A stretch of DNA of 64,000 nt from Tridacna crocea (Eukaryota; Mollusca; Bivalvia; Cardiida; Cardiidae), in NCBI GenBank assembly GCA_943736015.1, contig OX031065.1, forward strand, positions 26,178,427-26,242,426. The letters run 5' to 3'. Below are positions 52,901-63,545 of the stretch, piece after piece. The notes under the pieces are model-generated. The model was not told where the DNA came from, did no database searches, and saw nothing but the letters and a program-made list of their open reading frames with translations. Position 1 is the stretch's first letter; every line of letters starts with the position of its first letter. The translations under genes and the position numbers were made by a program.

Positions 52901-52959
52901 CCTGAAAAAATAGCCGTCCGGCTTGTGACTGGGGCATAAATGATGTGGGTTGTCTCGGA

Positions 52960-53035
52960 AAAGAAAAAATTCTGGTAGGATTGTAGGAAACAAAGAAATC
53001 CTGGTTACCAGCTTTCTCTTCTTTTCAATCAATAC
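52960..53035. mobile_element. Decayed hairpin
   Basis: GAAATCCTGGTTACCAGCTT retains the family A loop. Confidence 0.45.
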
Positions 53036-53138
53036 TTTCTTCCACATGAACATGTATAAAAACATGGAACACTTTGGAAAAGAGTTCCTGTAGGTGACAG
53101 CTTTGAAAATATTGAAGTAACTAAAACAATAATTAGTT

Positions 53139-53310
53139 CTTAACTTTTTACCTTTAACATCCCACATTTCAGTGACCTTGAAGAAGAAATCCTTTGAAAA
53201 CATTGGTTGTTATCTTAAAGAGAAAACGCTGGCAACCATTATTTTCTTCTTTTCCAGCAATGTTTTTTTACATACTCCATAACAAATCTAATTAATTAGT
53301 AAAGAGTTAA
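53139..53310 (+). mobile_element. Family A MITE, shortened R arm
   Basis: TTAA at both ends; L arm and hairpin present, R arm reduced to TTAATTAGTAAAGAG. Confidence 0.8.
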
Positions 53311-53527
53311 CTCTAAATATTTTCAAAAAAGGTTCAATCAAGAACATAATTTTTCTGTTACTTTCCTGTTTTTTTTTTTTTTTTTTTAATTTGATATGAA
53401 TTTAGCAATTGCTTCTTTTCCCACAATATTTTAGAAGCTATCTACTGAAAGGAGACATAAAAATTCCTATTTGGTGATATATGATAGAAGGTTAAACATA
53501 TTAGTACATGTGGTTAAATTTGAGATG

Positions 53528-53980
53528 CTAGGATGACGTACAACACTTTTTCTTTTGAAATGATTCATCATGAGGGGTTTCTCCAGGCCGAATGACAAAG
53601 TCCTTTCTCAATGTCATATTCTTTTTCACAGATTCCTCATTCAGTACTCTAGCCATGTCACTGAACATTTCATGCACTCCTGCATTGTCTTTGCATGAGA
53701 TCTGGTAGGAGCCTGAAAGAACGTTTCCACATTCCCGTGTAAAACTTTCAATATCACTGTCATTCACTTTGTCTTCACTCTCACAGTCTGCAAAATTGCC
53801 ACAGAGAAATATTTTGGCCCCTTCAGCATTCATTACGATATCAAGAATATACTGTGAGAGAATGGAAAATGTTTCTTTGTTGTTGATGCTGTAACATAAC
53901 AATGCGGCATTAGCACCACGGTAATAACTTTGTCCTATAAAGCTCATCCTCTCCATCCCACCTGTGTCCCATAACGTCAA
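53528..53980 (-). CDS. Atypical Rab-type small GTPase, last exon
   Basis: Rab GTPases switch between GDP and GTP states to direct vesicle traffic. This 150-codon exon follows acceptor tattttttcag-like tgtatttttcag and starts in the G3 region: LTLWDTGGMER (canonical WDTAGxE has Ala for the first Gly). Then YYRGANAALLCY (Rab YYRGA), G4 as LCGNFADCE (canonical NKxD has Lys where Phe63 stands), G5 as ISCKDNAGV (for SAK), and a C-terminus KKKCCTSS with two Cys for geranylgeranylation. The G1/P-loop and G2 exons lie upstream (higher coordinates) and were not found. The altered G3 and G4, YYRGA-AA--CY and LCG-F/SD pattern recall Rab24; that assignment is tentative. Confidence 0.85.
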   Translation of the reverse strand: MTLWDTGGMERMSFIGQSYYRGANAALLCYSINNKETFSILSQYILDIVMNAEGAKIFLCGNFADCESEDKVNDSDIESFTRECGNVLSGSYQISCKDNAGVHEMFSDMARVLNEESVKKNMTLRKDFVIRPGETPHDESFQKKKCCTSS

Positions 53981-54244
53981 CTGAAAAATACAAAATAAAC
54001 TATATCAATATTCATCTAGTCACCAAGATGATGGTAAAAAAAAAATATTTGTGCCATACTCTGCGAATACATCTGCAAAATGTACTGACCATGTCCGCCT
54101 GTGCAGTCAGCAAGGGTTGACATAGGTTGAAACATTTTTTTATCTATAAATTTCTGCAGGAGAATGGACCACTGTACCTCTGTATCCATACAACTGTCAG
54201 ATTTGATGGATTGTAAGGATAAACTTGCTGGATATTATGTCACA

Positions 54245-54470
54245 TTAACTCTTTCCCACACGAGAAAATTTAAGACTGGTCCAAATTGAAAGCATTTGCA
54301 GACAACAAAATAAAAGTGACTGAAAATTTGGAATTTGTTTTGTGAAGGATAGAAAACATTGTGGGGAAAGGAGAAAATGCTGGTTACCAGCATTTTCTCC
54401 TTTTCCCACAATGTTTTCTAAAGGCCTCTTTCTCAGGGGCATCAAAAGTAGGGATTGTGTGGTAATGGGA
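54245..54470 (-). mobile_element. Family A MITE
   Basis: Left TTAA; right end GGTAATGGGATAT mutated. Near-perfect hairpin. Confidence 0.88.
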
Positions 54471-54523
54471 TATCAAACCCCTTTTTTGACAGAATGCCAT
54501 TCATTTATTTAGTTCGTTATTAA

Positions 54524-54580
54524 CCCTCAACCAGATGACAAAATTTTAAACTTGTCCAATTAGAAAGCATAATACAGATG
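54524..54580 (-). mobile_element. Family A R-arm fragment
   Basis: TTAACCCTCAACCAGATGAC and TTAGAAAGCATAATACAGAT. Confidence 0.5.
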
Positions 54581-54582
54581 AA

Positions 54583-54765
54583 AACTAGAGCTATCACTAA
54601 GCATGATTATACCCCCCACCAGCGCTTTGTCACAAAGCAGGTTGTCATAGCATGCATGATGGTTTGGTTCAAAATTAAGAGTTGAAAATGGCAGGCAGAC
54701 AGACAGACAGAAAGCTATGATGATTCCAGTAAAATCCTCTCCACTTCGTTTTGGGGGTATAAAAA
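54583..54765 (+). mobile_element. Second copy of the 14145 element
   Basis: GAGCTATCACTAAGCATGAT, TTATACCCCCC, CTTTGTCACAAAG, ATGATTCCAGTAAAATCC and GGGGGTATAA at the end. Confidence 0.65.
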
Positions 54766-55074
54766 AAAGTAGTTCAAGTGGTTATATTCATCTTCATTAG
54801 GGTAGGAAAAAAGTTGGAAAAAGGAGAAAAAGCTTGTTATAATCATATTCTCCTATTTCCTCAATATTTTTAGAAGATTCCTTCCACATTATTGTTAAGT
54901 TCTCTTGCGGGTACTCATTATTGCTTTGCAAAAGGAGAAATTGCTTATAGAATGAGACTTCTTCTTCTGCAGCTTTATATTTTGATAAGAAATGTTCCAC
55001 TGTTTGTGTGCCAGAAGTAAAAAGTTAAACTGCAACATACTGGGTTTCAGTCCTTTCAGCCCTTTGATTCTTTA

Positions 55075-55270
55075 ACTTTTTTTTTTAATCAGCTTTAACA
55101 GCCCTGAAGAAGAAAGCTTTTGAAAAGTTATTGGAAAACAGCATTTTCTCCTTTTCCCACACTGTTTTAAACCCTTTTAAAGACAAATCTTACCATGTAA
55201 CCATAATTTGTCATCTGCAAGCAGTTCGATTTAAATGAGACTTAATTATATCCCTTGGAAAAGGGTTCAT
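55075..55270 (+). mobile_element. Family A MITE, degraded
   Basis: One stem half survives (GCATTTTCTCCTTTTCCCAC); left stem deleted. Confidence 0.6.
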
Positions 55271-55587
55271 GATGCACCTCTCTTTCACAAACTACTCTTT
55301 TTCTCAATAATGAGTCAGAAATAATCACAATGGCAACAAAAAATAACAAGATATAATTAACCTGTCAGGAACTAAAAGTCATAAAAACAAACTCTTTTCT
55401 AAAGATGATGTGGAACCCCTTCCAGCATAAATTCACACCCCTGTATGATATGTGGTAAAAAATAGTTCCAGATAAGGATATTACTCACTTTGATTATTTT
55501 CTCCATTTACCATAAAGATTGTATAGGCACTGATCCTATTTTTGATACAATTTGGTGTTTCATTCTTTAAAAACTAACAAATTCAAC

Positions 55588-55818
55588 TATTTCTCACATG
55601 ACAAAGTTTCAACTTTTCCAACTGTAAGCATCTGCAGACATAAAATTCAAAATTGGTGCAAGGAGCTAAAAGTCTCTGATAGGTAAGAAAACATTGTGAG
55701 AAAAAGGAGAAAAAGCTGGTTATCAGCACTTTCTCCTTTTACCATGGTGTTTTCAAATAGGTTCTCTTTAAGGTTAAGGGTTGTTGAAAGTTGGTGGTAT
55801 GTGCTGCAGGGTTAAGTT
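55588..55818 (-). mobile_element. Family A MITE, diverged
   Basis: R arm CATGACAAAGTTTCAACTTT; loop GGTTATC; end GCAGGGTTAA. Confidence 0.75.
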
Positions 55819-55983
55819 ATCAGGAAATTGCATCTTGGGTAATCAGGGGTTTGTAAAATTCCATGAAAATATAAAATTTTTACATCCAATATTGCTTCAG
55901 AAACTATACAGGCTAAAATAGCAAGTACTAAACCGTAACCAAACATTCGTAAGTTTTAACTGGTCTGATCTGGTACACAGATT

Positions 55984-56193
55984 ACCCTTTATTACATAAT
56001 CCCAAGTCCCCATCCTGACAAGGAAGGCTTTAGAAAATAATTTGGAAAATGAGAAAATTCCGGTAACCAGCATTGTTTCCTCTTCCCACAATGTTTTCTA
56101 CCTTATGATAAACAAACTTTATACTTTCAGTTGAATTCATGTTGTCAGCAAAAATGGACAAGTCTAAAATTTTGTTGTTCGGTAAACAGTTAA
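55984..56193 (+). mobile_element. Family A MITE, tail-to-tail with next
   Basis: L arm shortened; R arm ends GTTCGGTAAACAGTTAA, sharing 56190-56193. Confidence 0.82.
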
Positions 56194-56679
56194 CTCTTTA
56201 TCAAATGACAAATATTATTGACTGGTCCAAATGAAAGCATTTGCAGACGACAGAATATGTGACTCAAATATTACAATTTGGTATGGGAAGGGTAAAAAAC
56301 ATTGTGGAAAAAGGAGAAAATGCTGGTAACCTGCATTTTTTCCTTTTCCCACAATGTTTTTTAACCCTGTACCCCATAAGGCATTTCTATGGTCTCTTTA
56401 GTTGACCCTAAATAACAGCATTTCTATGGTCTCTCTAGTTGACCCTAAATAATCCGCAAGGATGAAGCCGTTTCCTATGTGTTTATGAAACCTTGTGATA
56501 GCACAGAAAACATTGTGACAAAAGGTGAAATTGCTCATCACGAGCAATTTCACCTTTTGCCACAATGTTTTCCAAAGGCTCCTACAAGCAATGCGTAGGA
56601 ATGAGTATCTATGGAGTAAAGGGTTAAAGGCTTCTTTCACTGGGTCGTCGAAAGTAGAGATTGTGTGGTAATGGGTTAA
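56190..56679 (-). mobile_element. Family A MITE split by a family B MITE
   Basis: R arm and hairpin run to 56364; the L arm resumes at 56624 (TTAAAGGCTTCTTTCACTGG) and ends GGTAATGGGTTAA. Confidence 0.92.
56361..56627 (+). mobile_element. Family B MITE nested in a family A MITE
   Basis: TTAA at both ends. Its L arm carries a direct duplication of about 36 bp (GCATTTCTATGGTCTCT through CCCTAAATAA), making it longer than its siblings. Confidence 0.92.
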
Positions 56680-57008
56680 TACCAAAGTCCAATCCTTGTG
56701 TGACCTATGATTAAATAAATAGGCAACAGAAGTTTTTATACCTGAGAAATGGATTAACAAGCTGTAGAGTTACAACCTAACTGTCAGTTTGTCAGATATC
56801 AACAGTATCAAATCTCGCAATTTTTCTTTTTTCGGTAGAAAATATACACAGAAATACTTTATTTTACATATCGATGGACATGGTAAGATTTGTCTGATCT
56901 TGGATCTATACTGTCTGACACGGTAAGATTTTATCTGTGAAAAGAATTTCGAAATCATGATATGTTTCCTAACATTGCCTGGAATTTTTCATATAATTTC
57001 TGGAGCAG

Positions 57009-57185
57009 TTTTAACCTTTCAACACAATTTTGAGATTAAATGACGCCAGAAAAGGACTTTTGAAAATATGGTTCCCAGTATTTTCTCCTTTACCCACAAT
57101 ATTTTCCACATTATCAAAGACAGAAATCATATTTGAGATTTCAGTTTGGTCCAGTCCAGATTTTTCTTGGTTGGTAAATAATGAA
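57009..57185 (+). mobile_element. Family A MITE, diverged
   Basis: L arm ACCTTTCAACACAATTTTG; loop region GGTTCCCAGTATTTTCTCC; R arm ends TTGGTTGGTAAATAATG. Confidence 0.7.
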
Positions 57186-57315
57186 AGAATCAATTCTTAG
57201 AACCAGTCAGAAGACAATTTTTTTTTTGAGCTTTAAATTTGGTCCAGTCCAGATTTTTCTTGGTTGGTAAATAATAAAAGGATCAATCCTTAGAATCAGT
57301 CTGAAGACAAAGCCT
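57146..57315 (+). repeat. 91-bp tandem duplication of a MITE end
   Basis: TTTGGTCCAGTCCAGATTTT...GTCNGAAGACAA is present at 57148 and again at 57239. Confidence 0.85.
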
Positions 57316-57401
57316 TTTAGTATTGATTTTATAACTGTTCAAACTTGTCTATCAGATTGTAAATCTATAATCAGATTGCATATTCTGTGTGGTGCAATCT
57401 C

Positions 57402-57853
57402 AACCCTTTACCAAACAACAAAGTTTAACCCATTACCACATGACAAAATTTCAGACTGGTTCAAATTGAAAGCATTTGCAGACGACAAAATAAAAGTGAC
57501 TGAAAAATTGAAATTTGTTCTGGGAAGGGTAGAAAACACTGTGGGAAAAGGAGAAAATGCTGGTTACCAGCATTTTCTCCTTTTCCTACAGTGTTTTCAA
57601 AAGGCTTCTTTCTCAGGGGCGTTAAAAGTAGGGATTGTGTGGTAATGGGTTAAGACTGGTCCAAAATAAAAGTATTTGCAGACGTCAAAATAAATGTGAC
57701 TCAAGAAATGAAACTTAACAGAAGAGTAGAAAACATTGTGGGAAATGTATAAATTTTTCATGCTGGTTACCAGCATATTTTCCTTTTACTACAATGTTTT
57801 CAGAAGGCTTTTTCCTCTGAGTTGTAAACACCAGGGATTGTTTGGTAACGAGT
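57402..57853 (-). mobile_element. Family A MITE split by another family A MITE
   Basis: Left piece CCCTTTACCAAACAACAAAG joins, across the insert, to GACTGGTCCAAAATAAAAG and the rest of the element, ending TTGTTTGGTAACGAGT. Confidence 0.88.
57425..57653 (-). mobile_element. Family A MITE, intact, nested
   Basis: TTAA at both ends, perfect hairpin but for one T; inserted at a TTAA created within the host copy's R arm (compare AAAGTTTAAGTC at 58090). Confidence 0.93.
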
Positions 57854-58072
57854 AACCAAACAATGCTGGGTTTTCGCAATTCTTAGAAAGAAGCTTTTTG
57901 AAAACATGTGGGAAAAGGAGAAAATGCTGGTAACCAGCATTTTCTCCTTTTCCCACAATGTTTTCCACCCTTTTCAGACCTAATTTCAATTTTTGAGTCA
58001 CATTAATTTGTTGTCTGCAAAGGCTTTCAGTTTGGACCAGTCTAAAATTTTCTAGTTTGGTACAAAATTAAT
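57854..58072 (+). mobile_element. Family A MITE
   Basis: L arm shortened (CCAAACAATGCTGGGTTTTC); perfect hairpin; R arm ends GTTTGGTACAAAATTAA. Confidence 0.85.
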
Positions 58073-58284
58073 CTTTTACCTGAAACAACAAAGTTTAAGT
58101 CTAGTCCGAAATGAAAGCACTTGCTGGCAACAAAATAAATGGGACTGAAAAATTGAAATTTGCTTTAGGAAGGGTAGAAAGTATGGTATGAAAAGGAGAA
58201 AATACTGGATATCAGCATTTTCTCCTCGTTTCACCATGGTTTAAAAAGGCTCCTTTCTCATGGTCATTTTCGGTCTTGAGTTAA
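58069..58284 (-). mobile_element. Family A MITE, diverged
   Basis: TTAA at both ends; stem weakened (GGTATGAAAAGGAGAAAATA); tail-to-tail with the preceding copy. Confidence 0.75.
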
Positions 58285-58561
58285 TCTAAACTACACCAAC
58301 ATGAAAAGGTTCCTTTAGCTCGGAAAGACTTATTTTTTTTCACATCCTTTTGTACCTGCAAAACCAATATTCTATAAATATTTCTTGCTGATAAAAATTT
58401 GCTTATCTCATCAGAGCATATGGTTTTTCCATCTCACTTTATTACAACATGATTTTCAGGAACTGTATGAGCCATCTCACCTTTATATCTCTTTCTCTCT
58501 ATGACATTATGGATAATAAGTATACAATGCTTTCATGTGCGCGGATACATTCTCACAAACA

Positions 58562-58765
58562 CCGGGGCCCATATTCACCAACCACTCTAAAGAACGTTCT
58601 TTGTCTTACACTCTCAAGAACTTTCTACATTTGTAAGTAACAAAACTTCTGATTGGCTACACCACATGGTTTAGCCAATCAGAAGTTGTGTTGCTTATAA
58701 ATTTAGAAAATCTTGGAGAGGAAGACTATGAACATTCTCAAGAATAGTTGGTGAATACATGCCCT
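58562..58765. mobile_element. Palindromic MITE, relative of 37432
   Basis: GGGGCCCATATTCACCAACC on the left, GTTGGTGAATACATGCCC on the right, central CTTCTGATTGGCTACACCAC against ATGGTTTAGCCAATCAGAAG. Confidence 0.85.
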
Positions 58766-58824
58766 GGGCAGTTTACTTGTGATAAACCACTTTTGAAAAT
58801 TATTTTGGCAAGGAAAAACTGCTT

Positions 58825-59053
58825 TTAACTCTTTACAACACAATCCCGACTTTTGACGACCCTGAAAAAGACACCTTTTGAAAACATTGTCGGAAAAGGA
58901 GAAAATGCTGGTTACCAGCATTTTCTCCTTTTTCCACAATGTTTTCTATCCTTTCCATATCAAATTTCAATTGTTGACTCACATTTAAATTCTCGTCTGC
59001 AAGTGCTTTCAATTTGGACTGGTTCAAACTTCTATCGTTTGGTAAAGAGTTAA
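58825..59053 (+). mobile_element. Family A MITE, intact
   Basis: TTAA at both ends; loop GGTTACC; stem mismatches at GTCGG/TTCCAC. Confidence 0.92.
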
Positions 59054-59156
59054 ACTGTTTCATGTGCTCTGGATTCTACTTTATGTATAAAAAATTGATA
59101 ATTAAGTAGTGCCCAGATGTTCAAAAATTGTGCATTGCACATCCACTGTGTCTGGT

Positions 59157-59337
59157 CAACCCTTTATCAATACCAAACAACCCCATGGTTTTAACGCCAT
59201 TATCACACAATTTTGAGTTTCAACGACCTTGTAGGAGAAGGCTTTTGAAACATTGTGGGAGATGGAGAAAATGCTGGTAATGCATGTTTTTTACCCCATC
59301 CAAAACAAAAGTCAGCATTTCAGTTCCATTATTTAAC
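59157..59337 (+). mobile_element. Family A MITE, truncated hairpin
   Basis: A partial extra L terminus (CCCTTTATCAATACC) precedes ATTATCACACAATTTTGAG; right stem missing (GGTAATGCATG). Confidence 0.65.
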
Positions 59338-59566
59338 CCTTTACCAGACGACAAAGTTCACAATTAGCCAAAATTGAAAGCAGTTGCAGATGACAAAATA
59401 ATTGCAATTGAAATATTGAAATTCGTCTTGGGAAGGATAGAACACACTGTGGGAAAAGGAGAAAATGCTGGTAATCAGCTTTTCAGTCACTTTAATTTTG
59501 TTGTCTGATTATCACCCGGGTTCAGTGTGGAACAGGCTAAAATTTTGTCTTCCAGTAAAGGGTTAA
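59334..59566. mobile_element. Family A MITE with two R arms
   Basis: TTAA at both ends. Left arm is R (CAGACGACAAAGTTCACAAT), and the right side, after half a hairpin, is also R (TCAGTCACTTTAATTTTGTT ... TCTTCCAGTAAAGGGTTAA). No L arm. Confidence 0.85.
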
Positions 59567-59614
59567 TACCCAACTGAATCATGAAGTAGGGCAGTCCTTT
59601 GACATGCACAAAAA

Positions 59615-59842
59615 TTAATCCTTTCCCAAACAGCAAACTTTTGGACTAGAGCAAATTGAAAGCATTTGCAGATGACAATTCACCTCTTGCTGAAAAGATT
59701 ATTTCTGTCTATGATAGGGTAGAAAACATTGTGGGAAAAGGAGAAATGCTGGTTACCAGCATTTTCTCCTTTTCCCACAATGTTTTTAAAAGGCTACTAT
59801 TCCAGACCCGTAAAAACCAGGGATTCTTTGGGAAAGGGTTAA
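59615..59842 (-). mobile_element. Family A MITE, intact
   Basis: TTAA at both ends; CCTTTCCCAAACAG terminus, L arm ACCAGGGATTCTTTGGG, as in 35581-35809. Confidence 0.92.
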
Positions 59843-60009
59843 CAAATACCATAACGTATAGCAAAAAGCCAACCTTTGCTGACAGTGCAGCCTGACCTAG
59901 GTAAATATTATTTGCAGATGTAGGCCCCTAAAAGAAGCATATGAAAATATAGGAGACAACAGATTAGCAAAGTGGTGCAAATATGCCCAAAGGGGCTTGT
60001 GGGTGAAAT

Positions 60010-60370
60010 GACTCAAACAATCCAGAACTCCGGCGGATATCCAAATTTTAAGTCACATGTACATGTTGCAACTACACATCATAGAGATTCATTGTGGTAG
60101 TTTCAAATAATTCCGAGTGAAACTTTAGGACTTGTACAAAAAAGAAATTGTTAACGAACAGACAGACAGATGGATGGATGACCAGGTTGTATATAAAAGG
60201 AGAAACTGCCTATACAGCAGTTTGTCAACTTTTCTATCTCAAGAAAAGTATCTGCATGTGGAAAGTTGCAAGGGAAACTGTTGGAGGACTTGCACACTAA
60301 AGAAATTGCTAATGGACGGACGGAGAGACAGACAGACAGACGGCCGGGGCCACAACATAATACAAACCTT
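60010..60370 (+). mobile_element. Older dispersed element, relative of 42863
   Basis: Two internal passages of ACTTGTACAAAAAAGAAATT and CTTGCACACTAAAGAAATTG, each followed by ACAGACAGACAG-type runs, suggest a duplicated interior. Confidence 0.6.
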
Positions 60371-60604
60371 AGGGCATATAAAAAAGGAGCAGTTACTCAA
60401 CTTTCCTATCTTACAAAAGGTATCTACATGTGGAAATTTGCACTTGTACAGAAATGGGTCAAGTGTGCTGCATCAATTGAAAATCATTTCAGCTGCAGAA
60501 AATGACTCAGGGGCCAGACATTTATCTGAACCTCTTCAATAATTTTCCCTTTTCTTCCCCATATTTTCCATTTCCGTATCTTATATGTAAATCTAAACAA
60601 ATCA

Positions 60605-60690
60605 TGCAGAAGACATACTATAATAACATTGTAAGAAAAGGAGCAATAACTGCTTGTTCAAGCAATTACTTCTTTACCCACAATGTACTC
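60605..60690. mobile_element. Decayed family B hairpin
   Basis: AACATTGTAAGAAAAGGAGC with loop AACTGCTTGTTCAAGCAATT. Confidence 0.5.
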
Positions 60691-60825
60691 TCTTGAAAAG
60701 TCACAAAGAAAAAATTTCTGTCTTGAAAATTTTTTTTTTTTCTGTTCATGCAGCTTCTACATTAGTAATTATGGCCAGAACAGAGAAAGACAATTAAGTT
60801 CAAAGAATTTTACAGCCTCTGTCCT

Positions 60826-61058
60826 TTAACTGTTAACCACACAATCCTAACTTTACACTACCTTGAAAAAAGAAAGCTTTTGAAAATATTGCAGAAAAAG
60901 AAGAAAATGCTGGTAACCAATATTTTCTCCTTTTCCCACAATGTTTTCCACCCTTCCCTACCAGAATTTCAATTTTTGATCATCAACATCTACTTTGTCA
61001 TCTGCAACTGCTCCCAATTTGGACTAGTCCTTAGTTTTGTTGTTTGGTAAAGAGTTAA
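60826..61058 (+). mobile_element. Family A MITE, tail-to-tail pair, first
   Basis: TTAA at both ends; L arm has CTAACTTTACACTACC; shares 61055-61058 with the next. Confidence 0.9.
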
Positions 61059-61282
61059 CTCATTACCAAAGACAAAATTTTAGGTTTGTCCAAATCAAAA
61101 GCATTAACAGTCGACAAAATAAAAGTGATTTAAAATTGGAAATTTGTTTTGTGAAGGGTAGAAATCATTGTGGGAAAAGAAGAAAATGCTGGTTACCAGT
61201 ATTTTCTCCTTTTCCCACAATGTTTTCTATAGGCTTCTTCCTCAGGGTCGTCAAAAATAGGGATTGTGTGGTAATGGTTTAA
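61055..61282 (-). mobile_element. Family A MITE, tail-to-tail pair, second
   Basis: TTAA at both ends; stem nearly perfect (AAAGAAGAAAATGC). Confidence 0.9.
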
Positions 61283-61738
61283 TAAAACTAATGTTACTGG
61301 TACTATTCAGAATTGTCTCGATGAATCACTTCTAGCCAGTACCCACAACATGACTTTTATCCTAGCTATGTTTCCTAGATTTGTTTCTCCGCTCATCCAT
61401 CTATACCTCTGAACTGTTGAGCATTTCCCAACCAAGAGTTACTGGGTGAGGGTTTTTTATATCAGTATCATCCCAATCACTCATCAGATACCTTGAAAAC
61501 ATGAAAGTTTATCATGGATTTATTTCTCCTTATCCATAAAGAACTGCCAAGAAAATTTCACCACCAGCTGCAACCGCTTTCATATTCATTCACCCTCCCA
61601 TTTTCTCTGTTAAATGTTTCCAGCTTTTTTAATCTGACATTAGATTTCATGATATTTAAGTGATTCACAAAAGTTTAGAACTAGTTTATCTGTGATCTGT
61701 TTTTTTTTTTTAAACTTAAATAACTCAAAAATAGCTAA

Positions 61739-61790
61739 AACAAGAGGGCCATGGTGACCCTGTTCAGCTCCACTGACGTTCATCTTCCGC
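61739..61790 (+). mobile_element. End of an AACAAGAGGGCC element
   Basis: AACAAGAGGGCCATGGTGAC, then TTCAGCTCCACTGACG, the same end as at 50270. Confidence 0.55.
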
Positions 61791-61920
61791 AGTGTGACAT
61801 TTTTCAAATAATGACCTATCTAATTTGAGCATCTTTGGTACAGGACTGCACTTGTTTGTAAGATCGCAACCCAGGAAGCTAATTTTTTCAAAATAAAATT
61901 TATGTTGGTTTAAAACAATG

Positions 61921-62149
61921 TTAACCCTTTACTCCATAGATACTCATTTTGACACTCTGCTTGTAGGTGCCTTTTGAAAACATTGTGACAAAAGGTGAAA
62001 TTGCTCCTGATGAGCAATTTCACCTTTTGTCACAATGTTTTCTATGCTATCAAAAGGTGTCATATACACGTAAGAAATGGCTTCATCCTTGCTGTTACTT
62101 AGGGTCAGTTAGAGATTCCATAGGAATGCCTTATGGGCTAAGGGGTTAA
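61921..62149 (-). mobile_element. Family B MITE, intact
   Basis: TTAA at both ends; stem GTGACAAAAGGTGAAATTGC, loop TCCTGATGAG. Confidence 0.92.
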
Positions 62150-62520
62150 CTGGTTCACTTCAATAACCTTTTAAGTCCATTATGTGTCTTAAGATTTGCT
62201 TTATTTATCATTTACCAACAATCTCTCATTCCAGGATATAATTTCTGCACTACAGAGGTTGACTTGATAAAATGTTTATTATCCCTATGCAAAAACACAA
62301 TTTTGTTTGACAGTTTTCCATTTAAAAACAAAGTCCAGAAATCTGATTTGTCTGCTGGCCAGCTGGCAGGTAGGAAAACAGACGTAAAGTCTTCTTCAGC
62401 TTTGTCAGTTAGGGGACTTATAAATCTAGAGAGAAAAACAGGCCTGATATCTCGATTGGCATTTATTAAATTTATATCCATTTTCTTCTTGCTACTATTT
62501 AGTATCAAAGTTTTAATAAT

Positions 62521-62636
62521 GCACACAGCATAATCATGAATATTCATCCTGCACATTCATACACACAGCATAAGTATGAATATTCATCCTGTACATTCAT
62601 GCACACAGCATAATTATGAACATTCATCCTATACAG
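62521..62636 (+). repeat. 40-bp tandem repeat, three units
   Basis: Units start GCACACAGCA / ACACACAGCA / GCACACAGCA at 62521, 62561, 62601, each containing ATGAATATTCAT or a one-base variant, itself a perfect palindrome. Confidence 0.92.
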
Positions 62637-63009
62637 GACAGTGATGTGGCATAACACACAGGACAATCTTCGAAGAATTTGACTTGCAGAGACGATGACA
62701 AGAAGAACGCCTTTTCCAATCACACTGGTATTTTGATTTTTGGAAATTCAATTTTGGCCACTGAATGTATGATAATAATTAATGTAAAGTCCAGATAGTG
62801 GCCAAAAAGTTAAAGCAGCATTTATATTAAAATTGTACTGTTTAAAAAATATGGAAAATATGAAGTAATGTGAGTCGACCATATATGAACAGGTTCTCAT
62901 CTTTATGATGATTTTAAACGGTATGATTTGAACTGAAATGTATTAACATCATTTTTGTTTACTCCTGGCAGCTGTTGTTAGATTATCCCTTACCCAATTA
63001 TCTGGTGTT

Positions 63010-63544
63010 TTAAAGGTGGCCCTTCAGATTTTGCGACAAAATTTTACAAAAAATACAAAAAAATCATCCTTGTACTCCCAAGGCCTTATAATTTTCATTC
63101 ATTAAACCCCAGTAGTCAAAAACCATCCGACAGCTAGATAAATTAGAGATTTACTACAGCTAAGGTCGACAGTGTAGGGAAACACGGTCTATTTTTACAT
63201 GAGCAACTCGCTCATTTACATACCGGAAATATACTGACGAAGCTTCAAACATATCATCCGAAGTTCTAGAATATGGAAAATAATTAAATGTTTGTTATGT
63301 TATGGAATTTAATAGTCATAAGTCACGTGCAAGTCACTTAACATTCCCACAATGGTTTTTTGATTTTGGTGGGAAATATAAAAATAACTTAAGGGAATAC
63401 CACCAAAAAACTTTTTTTTGGTAATTTTGGTAATTTTATGATTCTTAATTACTGATGAATTGTATTGTTTTTTCATATAAATTTCAGTGACATACATATT
63501 TTTTAATTTGGTGTGATGTGAAAATTCTAAATACCCACCTTTAA
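63010..63544 (+). mobile_element. TTAA-flanked element TTAAAGGTGG...CCCACCTTTAA, copy 2
   Basis: TTAA at 63010-63013 and 63541-63544, with termini AGGTGG and CCACCT inverted. About 520 bp of non-coding interior that aligns with 43490-44011. Only this copy retains the left end. Confidence 0.82.
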
Positions 63545-63545
63545 G

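Noticed and set aside
57376..57645. Recurring ~60-90-codon frames with a shared FADDKIKVTEKLKFVLGRVE-type peptide, e.g. here and at 7647, 13769, 14167, 26546
   Set aside because: They are translations of family A MITEs read from the R arm through the hairpin. The opposite strand gives equally long frames, decayed copies are riddled with stops, and the repeated peptide only reflects sequence identity of the element.
62212..62556. 114-codon minus-strand frame with fairly protein-like composition
   Set aside because: The opposite strand is also open over much of the same span, no splice signals or known family were recognised, and it overlaps the 40-bp tandem repeat.
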